Assembly: GCA_900109485.1 (NCBI GenBank)
Contig: FOAY01000015.1
Location: 62,001 to 126,000 of the forward strand
Direction of reading: 5' to 3'
Length of the DNA: 64,000 bases
Origin: Kosakonia sacchari
GTDB taxonomy: Bacteria > Pseudomonadota > Gammaproteobacteria > Enterobacterales > Enterobacteriaceae
In this document: positions 58,571 to 64,000 of the stretch, one piece after another
Layout: each line of letters starts with the position of its first letter
How positions within the stretch are numbered: position 1 is the first letter of the stretch
The notes under the pieces: generated by a model
Told to the model about the DNA's origin: nothing
Seen by the model: only the letters and a program-made list of their open reading frames with translations
Database searches by the model: none
Translations under genes and position numbers: made by a program

Positions 58571-59362
58571 ATGAATCATATTGTGCCTGATAGCGCTTTT
58601 TTACATGAACTGGCCGATGCGGCAGATCAACAGACACTGCCGCGTTTTCGCGCGCAAACCAATCTGCATGTCGGCAGCAAACCCAAAGAAGGGTTTCGCT
58701 TTGACCCGGTAACCGACGCCGATCGCGAGGCGGAGCGCGTAATGCGCGACATCATCACCGCTCGCTACCCGGAACACGCCATTATGGGCGAAGAGTTCGG
58801 TGTGACCGGCTCCGGCCCGCTACAGTGGGTGCTGGATCCGGTTGATGGTACGCGCCCTTTTCTCTGCGGTTTGCCGGTCTGGGGAACGTTGATTGGTCTG
58901 ACGGTTGAAGGCCGTGCGCATATCGGCATGATGGATCAGCCCTTTACCCGCGAGCGTTTCTGGGCCGATGGCGCGCAGGCGTGGCATCAGGGGCCGCAGG
59001 GCACAACGCGGCTACAGACGCGCCGGGGAATCGCGCTTGAGCAGGCCATTTTCCACACCACCTCCCCTGAACCCGTGTCGCGTTTCCCGGCGATCAATTT
59101 TGCTGCACTGGAAGCGAGTACGCTAATGATCCGCTACGGCGGCGAATGCTACGCAATGGCGATGCTCGCTACCGGGCAGATTGATCTGTGTCTGGAATAT
59201 GCGTTGCAACCGTATGACATTGTGGCGCTGATACCCATTATCGAGCAGGCAGGCGGCGTGGTGACCACATTAGACGGCGGGAGACCGGAATCGGGCGGTC
59301 ATATCCTTGCTGCCGGCTGCCCGTTTTTGCACGAGCAGGCATTACGTATCCTGAATCAGTAA
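58571..59362 (+). CDS. HisN-like inositol-monophosphatase-family phosphatase
   Basis: 263 residues, IMPase fold. Metal ligands: MGEEFG (about 72-77), the family signature WVLDPVDGTRPF (about 87-98), and YDIVALIPIIEQAGG near 215-229, where tryptophan of the usual WD is tyrosine. This last run is typical of histidinol-phosphatase HisN. Enterobacteria normally use HisB for that step, so this is an extra enzyme. It may also act on inositol phosphate or similar. Divergent from an amino-acid ABC transporter across about 170 bp. Confidence 0.75.
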   Translation: MNHIVPDSAFLHELADAADQQTLPRFRAQTNLHVGSKPKEGFRFDPVTDADREAERVMRDIITARYPEHAIMGEEFGVTGSGPLQWVLDPVDGTRPFLCGLPVWGTLIGLTVEGRAHIGMMDQPFTRERFWADGAQAWHQGPQGTTRLQTRRGIALEQAIFHTTSPEPVSRFPAINFAALEASTLMIRYGGECYAMAMLATGQIDLCLEYALQPYDIVALIPIIEQAGGVVTTLDGGRPESGGHILAAGCPFLHEQALRILNQ

Positions 59363-59617
59363 ATAACATCGCTAAAACGTTACAGCGTGCATACTTAACA
59401 TGTTTCACTTGTTGAGATTTTATACGCTCAAATTTGTGAATCCGGGGCGCAGATTAGCCCTGCTTTTATCGATTTGGCGGTAAAAGCGCAGTTTTAGCGG
59501 TAAATCTGCGGATTTTATTTTTGTGCGAACTTAACACGTTGATAACACTTCGTTGTGAAACTGCACAGATGATTTTTGAAACACCGTTTTCATTTTCCTT
59601 TTCGCTGAAAATTGGCG

Positions 59618-59623
59618 TATAAT
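59618..59623 (+). promoter_or_regulatory. -10 of the pykF promoter
   Basis: TATAAT preceded by GCG; the -35 region near 59595 is weak (TTCCTT). Start near 59630 would give a leader of about 240 nt. The upstream part of the gap (59363-59590) shows only an imperfect GCGGTAAA repeat. Confidence 0.6.
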
Positions 59624-59640
59624 GGCCGCCTATTCACTCT

Positions 59641-59654
59641 TGAATGGTTTCAGC
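59641..59654 (-). promoter_or_regulatory. Cra (FruR) operator of pykF
   Basis: On the minus strand GCTGAAACCATTCA fits the Cra consensus RSTGAAWCSNTHHW at every position. It lies just downstream of the -10, as expected for Cra repression of pykF, which is known in E. coli. Confidence 0.78.
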
Positions 59655-59869
59655 TGATTGAACTGTAAAATACCAAACTTAAATCATACTTTTCCCTGTT
59701 GGGCTGAAACTCAGGCACACATTACTCTGCACGCTTTTTTGATGTCACCTATCCTTAGGCAGTGGCATCGCTCTTTTCGTAACACAGATTTGACTCCGGG
59801 GCCGCTGTGCGCCAGCCGGAGCGTGAATTCCCAATCCTTCTCAACTCAAACTTAAAGACCAGAACTGTC

Positions 59870-61282
59870 ATGAAAAAGACCAAAATTGTTTGCACCATCG
59901 GTCCGAAAACCGAATCCGAAGAGATGCTGGCAAAAATGCTGGACGCGGGCATGAACGTCATGCGTTTAAACTTCTCTCACGGTGACTATGCTGAACACGG
60001 CCAGCGCATCAAAAACCTGCGCAACGTATTGAGCAAAACCGGTAAAAAAGCGGCAATTCTGCTGGACACCAAAGGCCCGGAAATCCGCACCATCAAGCTG
60101 GAAGGCGGCAACGACGTTTCCCTGAAAGCGGGTCAGACCTTCACCTTCACCACTGACAAATCCGTAGTCGGCAATGCCGATACTGTTGCTGTGACCTATG
60201 AAGGTTTCACCAATGATCTGAGCGTCGGCAACACCGTTCTGGTGGACGATGGTCTGATCGGCATGGAAGTTACCGCAATCGAAGGTAACAAAGTCATCTG
60301 TAAGGTTCTGAACAACGGCGACCTGGGTGAAAACAAAGGCGTTAACCTGCCAGGCGTTTCCATCGCACTGCCGGCGCTGGCTGAAAAAGATAAGCAAGAC
60401 CTGATCTTTGGCTGCGAGCAAGGCGTTGATTTCGTTGCGGCATCCTTCATCCGTAAACGTTCCGACGTGGTTGAAATCCGCGAGCATCTGAAAGCGCACG
60501 GCGGCGAAAACATCCAGATCATCTCCAAAATCGAAAACCAGGAAGGCCTGAACAACTTCGACGAAATTCTCGAAGCTTCTGACGGCATCATGGTTGCTCG
60601 TGGTGACCTGGGCGTTGAAATCCCGGTTGAAGAAGTGATCTTCGCGCAGAAGATGATGATTGAGAAATGTATCCGCGCGCGTAAAGTCGTTATCACCGCG
60701 ACCCAGATGCTCGACTCGATGATCAAAAACCCGCGTCCGACCCGTGCGGAAGCCGGCGACGTAGCGAACGCCATCCTCGACGGTACCGATGCAGTTATGC
60801 TGTCCGGTGAATCTGCAAAAGGTAAATACCCGCTGGAAGCCGTTGGTATCATGGCGACCATCTGTGAACGTACCGATCGCGTTATGACCAGCCGTCTGGA
60901 CTACAACAACGACAGCCGTAAGCTGCGCATTACCGAAGCCGTTTGCCGTGGCGCCGTTGAAACCGCAGAAAAACTGGAAGCACCGCTGATTGTGGTAGCG
61001 ACTCAGGGCGGTAAATCTGCACGCGCTGTGCGTAAATACTTCCCGGATGCGACCATCCTCGCGCTGACGACTAACGAAATCACTGCCCGTCAACTGGTGC
61101 TGAGCAAAGGCGTTGTCCCACAGCTGGTGAAAGAGATCTCCTCTACGGACGATTTCTACCGTCTGGGTAAAGAAGTGGCGCTGCAAAGCGGCCTGGCCAG
61201 CAAAGGTGACGTCGTTGTGATGGTTTCCGGCGCGCTGGTTCCGAGCGGCACCACAAACACCGCTTCTGTCCACGTTCTGTAA
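59870..61282 (+). CDS. pykF: Pyruvate kinase I (PykF)
   Basis: 470 residues, E. coli length. Last glycolytic step, phosphoenolpyruvate plus ADP to pyruvate plus ATP; the type activated by fructose-1,6-bisphosphate. Signature [18 protein letters not shown] with the catalytic lysine, [12 protein letters not shown] and [11 protein letters not shown] are intact; the C-terminal effector-binding domain ends [12 protein letters not shown]. Repressed by Cra. Highly biased codon use fits strong expression. Confidence 0.97.
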   Translation: MKKTKIVCTIGPKTESEEMLAKMLDAGMNVMRLNFSHGDYAEHGQRIKNLRNVLSKTGKKAAILLDTKGPEIRTIKLEGGNDVSLKAGQTFTFTTDKSVVGNADTVAVTYEGFTNDLSVGNTVLVDDGLIGMEVTAIEGNKVICKVLNNGDLGENKGVNLPGVSIALPALAEKDKQDLIFGCEQGVDFVAASFIRKRSDVVEIREHLKAHGGENIQIISKIENQEGLNNFDEILEASDGIMVARGDLGVEIPVEEVIFAQKMMIEKCIRARKVVITATQMLDSMIKNPRPTRAEAGDVANAILDGTDAVMLSGESAKGKYPLEAVGIMATICERTDRVMTSRLDYNNDSRKLRITEAVCRGAVETAEKLEAPLIVVATQGGKSARAVRKYFPDATILALTTNEITARQLVLSKGVVPQLVKEISSTDDFYRLGKEVALQSGLASKGDVVVMVSGALVPSGTTNTASVHVL

Positions 61283-61308
61283 TAATAACCAGACAATTTA
61301 GACTGATT

Positions 61309-61337
61309 AAAAAAGCGCCCTCGCGGCGCTTTTTTTA
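61309..61337 (+). terminator. pykF terminator
   Basis: AGCGCC/GGCGCT stem extended by A-T pairs, CTCGC loop, then seven T residues. Confidence 0.9.
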
Positions 61338-61511
61338 TATTTCCGTCTCCACCTTAAATAAAAAATCAAATCGGATTTCGCTATTTAAGCAGCACATTAT
61401 CTAAGATGAATCCGATGGAAGCCCGATGTTTTAACACACGTTTTTTAACCTTTTATTCAAAGTCGGTGCTTCTTTGAGCGAACGATCAAATTTAAGGGTA
61501 TTCCCATCAAA

Positions 61512-61547
61512 AAAATATTCTCAACCTAAAAAACTTTGTGTAATACT
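61512..61547 (+). promoter_or_regulatory. lpp promoter
   Basis: The region from AATATTCTCAACCTAAAAAAC to TAATACTTG matches the very strong, AT-rich E. coli lpp promoter almost base for base as I recall it, with -10 TAATACT at 61541-61547. Transcription should begin near GCTACATGG. Confidence 0.82.
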
Positions 61548-61579
61548 TGTAACGCTACATGGAGATTAACTCAATCTAG

Positions 61580-61828
<249 letters not shown>

Positions 61829-61842
61829 GAGTTCCTGTAATG

Positions 61843-61872
61843 AAATGGCGCACATTGTGCGCCATTTTTTTT
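61843..61872 (+). terminator. lpp terminator
   Basis: 10-bp stem AAATGGCGCA/TGCGCCATTT with a five-base loop, followed by a T run. Confidence 0.93.
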
Positions 61873-61898
61873 GCCTGCGATTTACCCCTTTCCCTTCC

Positions 61899-62915
61899 CT
61901 ACTGCGTTACCGTTTCTGCCGTTTCCGCATTCATGTTCATGGCTGCCGCTTTCGTGCTGTTTTGCACCGATAGTACGCTTTCAGGGCTTGCTGCCTGCTT
62001 TGCCGCAGGGATCGTTACCGGATAACCCGCACGACGGTACAGCGCTTTATCAATCGCGACTTTGTCGCCGCCCGCCTGGGTAATAAACGACGCCAGCGTT
62101 GGGGAGAAGGTTATCGGCAGCGTCTGGGTATTCTCTTCCACCGTCTGAGACAACGGGCGATGCACCTCAATATAGTGCCTGCCGTCCGGCTCAACCGCAT
62201 ACTTCACCGGTTCGTTGATGATAGTCACCTTTGTTCCCGCCGAAACCTGGGCAAACAGCGCAGCGATGTCCGCCGCGTTCATACGCATACAACCGGAACT
62301 GACGCGCAGCCCGACGCTGTCCTGCGCATTGGTGCCATGAATAAGATATTCGCCGTGACCTATCCCCAGACGCAGCGCAAAGCGCCCCAGCGGGTTATTG
62401 GGCCCGGCAGGGATAACCGGCGGCAATTCAATACCATTCGCCAGTGAGCGTGCGCGGATGCCCGCTGTCGGCGTCCAGGTTGGGTTAGGTATTTTCTGGC
62501 TGACCTTCGTCACAGACACCGGCGTTTCCAGCCCCTGCTGACCAATACCAAGGGGATAAACCTGAACGCTGTTTTTACCAGGTGGGAAGTAATAAAGCCG
62601 TAGCTCCGCAAGATTGACTACAATTCCCTCCCGCGGCGTATCGGGGAGCAACATTTGCGAAGGAATAGTGACCACCGTTCCGGGCTTCGGCACCGGGGCA
62701 ATAGTGTCATTAGCTTCAATGATCAGCATGGCGGCGGTATCAAAATGACGGGCGATAGTTTGCAGGTTTTTATCCCCCGCCTGCACGGTGTAAGTCTGGT
62801 TTTGACCGATGATACGGCTCCCGTTTCCCGGCAGGGTATATTCCGCCGCATGAGCCACCGAAAGAGCGCTAATTGCGCCAAAAAGACAGAGAGTTATCAA
62901 AGACACGCGTTTCAT
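61899..62915 (-). CDS. ldtE: L,D-transpeptidase LdtE (YnhG)
   Basis: 338 residues. Signal peptide (about 1-23), a LysM domain (about 40-84, [17 protein letters not shown]), and a YkuD catalytic domain (about 95-235) with [20 protein letters not shown] holding His and the nucleophilic Cys. Makes 3-3 crosslinks in peptidoglycan with LdtD in E. coli. The Ala/Asn-rich tail after about residue 300 is low complexity. ATG 62915 is chosen for a normal signal peptide. Convergent with lpp. Confidence 0.94.
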   Translation of the reverse strand: MKRVSLITLCLFGAISALSVAHAAEYTLPGNGSRIIGQNQTYTVQAGDKNLQTIARHFDTAAMLIIEANDTIAPVPKPGTVVTIPSQMLLPDTPREGIVVNLAELRLYYFPPGKNSVQVYPLGIGQQGLETPVSVTKVSQKIPNPTWTPTAGIRARSLANGIELPPVIPAGPNNPLGRFALRLGIGHGEYLIHGTNAQDSVGLRVSSGCMRMNAADIAALFAQVSAGTKVTIINEPVKYAVEPDGRHYIEVHRPLSQTVEENTQTLPITFSPTLASFITQAGGDKVAIDKALYRRAGYPVTIPAAKQAASPESVLSVQNSTKAAAMNMNAETAETVTQ

Positions 62916-63010
62916 TGTCGTTCCTGTATTCACTGGCAAAACGCCAGAAAGCTGAAAACCAGCGAGGCGAAAAACGCCTCGCATAACAGAATGAAAGCTT
63001 TTCTTTGAGT

Positions 63011-63427
63011 TTAGCTAATGTTGGCAGCTTTGGAGCGGATTGCGCGGATCATTGCTTCCAGACCCTGCGAACGTGAAGGCGTGAGATGTTGTGTCAAAGA
63101 GAGTTTTTCAAACCACGGGCGAACATCGAACGCGACGATGTCCTGCGGCGTCATCTGCTGGTACAGCGCAAAAACGATGGCAATAAGCCCTTTAACAATC
63201 GCGGCATCGCTGTCGCCCGCCAGCTCAATCACGCCATCGTCATTACGCTGCATCACAATCCAGACCTGGCTTTGACAGCCCTGGATAATGTTTTGCGGGT
63301 TATGATCCTCGGCGCTCAGCGCCGGCAACCGCTGCCCCAGCTCGATAATATAAAGGTACTTCTCTTCCCAGTTGGCACAGCGGGCAAAATTGCGCAGCAA
63401 TTTCTCTTTATCGGGTAATGCGGCCAT
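63011..63427 (-). CDS. sufE: SufE sulfur acceptor
   Basis: 138 residues. Takes the persulfide from SufS at Cys51 ([10 protein letters not shown]) and passes it to SufBCD for Fe-S cluster assembly under iron limitation or oxidative stress. The [20 protein letters not shown] run is typical. ATG 63427 by homology, 15 bases after the sufS stop. Last gene of the suf operon, which continues beyond the window. Confidence 0.95.
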   Translation of the reverse strand: MAALPDKEKLLRNFARCANWEEKYLYIIELGQRLPALSAEDHNPQNIIQGCQSQVWIVMQRNDDGVIELAGDSDAAIVKGLIAIVFALYQQMTPQDIVAFDVRPWFEKLSLTQHLTPSRSQGLEAMIRAIRSKAANIS

Positions 63428-63441
63428 TCTCGCCTCTTTCG

Positions 63442-64000
63442 TTAGCCCAGTAACTGATGAATACGTTTCAGGCCAGCCACCAGACGATCCACCTCTTCTT
63501 GCGTATTGTACATGACCAGCGAAGCACGACACATGGCAGGCACGTTGTAAAACGCCATCAGCGGCATCGCGCAATGATGCCCGGTACGCACGGCAATACC
63601 GTAATTGTCGAGGAAGCTGCCGACATCATAAGCGTGATGTTTACCCAGGTTGAAGGCAATCACCCCCTGCCGCTGTGCCGGGCCATAGAGCGTTAAATCC
63701 GGCACCTCCGCCAGCGCCGCCAGCGCGTAACGCATCAACATCTGCTCGTACTCGCCAATCGCCTGCAGGCCTAATGCACTCACATAATCGATCGCCGCGC
63801 CCAGCCCGATAATCCCGCCCGTATTCGGCGTCCCGGCTTCAAACCGCCACGGCGCTTTCGCGTAGGTAGTGCCTTCCGTCAGGCTTACAGTGGCAATCAT
63901 TGAACCGCCGCCTTCCCACGGTGGCATAGCCTGCAAAATATCCTCTTTGGCGTACAGCACGCCAATACCGGTCGGGCCATACAGTTTATGCCCGGAGAAG
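63442..64000 (-). CDS. sufS: Cysteine desulfurase SufS, C-terminal part (window edge)
   Basis: The minus strand reads from the window end to a stop at 63442 with about 185 residues of SufS. It begins [13 protein letters not shown], with the PLP-binding lysine in SGHK, and includes the active-site cysteine in [12 protein letters not shown]. SufS removes sulfur from cysteine for the SufBCD scaffold. The N-terminal half lies outside the window, so the gene is cut by the window edge rather than broken. Confidence 0.95.
   Translation of the reverse strand, partial: FSGHKLYGPTGIGVLYAKEDILQAMPPWEGGGSMIATVSLTEGTTYAKAPWRFEAGTPNTGGIIGLGAAIDYVSALGLQAIGEYEQMLMRYALAALAEVPDLTLYGPAQRQGVIAFNLGKHHAYDVGSFLDNYGIAVRTGHHCAMPLMAFYNVPAMCRASLVMYNTQEEVDRLVAGLKRIHQLLG

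Noticed and set aside
54605..59362. Integrative island at the tRNA-Val pair
   Set aside because: No integrase, no repeat of the tRNA 3' end further on, and the genes have ordinary composition. Replacement by homologous recombination or ancient difference is simpler.
59966..61273. 435-codon open frame antisense to pykF
   Set aside because: It follows from the strong codon bias of pykF; the product resembles no family and has no start signals.

Overview
This window is ordinary enterobacterial core chromosome. Gene content and order follow the E. coli K-12 stretch from ydgH to sufS (replication-terminus side, tus region), but the synteny breaks suggest a Kosakonia/Enterobacter/Klebsiella-type relative rather than Escherichia. 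Coding density is high, GC looks mid-fifties, and I see no insertion sequence, prophage, CRISPR array, toxin-antitoxin pair or integrase. I did not find a convincing new multi-gene system. The most interesting items are regulatory sites and a few accessory genes in the synteny breaks.

Layout. 1-9.9 kb: end of ydgH, ydgI, ydgC, the RstAB two-component system, a Ter site with tus, both fumarase classes (fumC, fumA) and manA. folM, expected between ydgI and ydgC, is absent. 10-16 kb: ydgA, then a variable segment (YmgA-like and AriR-like small proteins plus a decayed glycoside hydrolase 13 piece) where E. coli has uidRABC, hdhA and malI, then malX-malY without malI. 16-26 kb: add, ydgJ, the small membrane protein blr, the Hha-family protein cnu, ydgK, the electron-transport operon rsxABCDGE with nth at its end, and a CopD-like membrane protein not found here in E. 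coli. 26.3-27 kb is an AT-rich non-coding stretch with a perfect CRP palindrome before dtpA. 28.6-34 kb: gstA, the pdxH-tyrS-pdxY vitamin B6/tRNA-synthetase cluster, mliC and anmK.

34-43.4 kb: slyB (PhoP-type promoter), slyA with its own operator, the ydhIJK efflux set, sodC, ydhF, ydhL, the nemRA electrophile-detoxification operon, gloA and rnt (lhr missing after rnt). 43.4-54.5 kb: grxD, mepH, sodB, ydhP, ynhF, purR, the punR/punC purine-nucleoside pair, cfa with a long leader and a perfect SlyA-type operator next to its distal promoter, ribE and mdtK. 54.6 kb: tandem tRNA-Val(GAC) genes. 54.8-59.4 kb: an accessory block (alcohol dehydrogenase, three-gene polar amino-acid ABC transporter, divergent HisN-like phosphatase) where E. 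coli has ydhR-ydhV. 59.4 kb to the end: pykF under a Cra-type site, lpp, ldtE, sufE and the truncated end of sufS.

Common threads: redox and electrophile stress (rsx, sodB, sodC, nemRA, gloA, grxD, fumC, suf), envelope maintenance (lpp, ldtE, mepH, slyB, anmK, mliC, cfa, blr) and purine/pyridoxal salvage (add, purR, punRC, pdxH, pdxY). Gene names rest on recalled similarity to E. coli proteins; no alignment was run.
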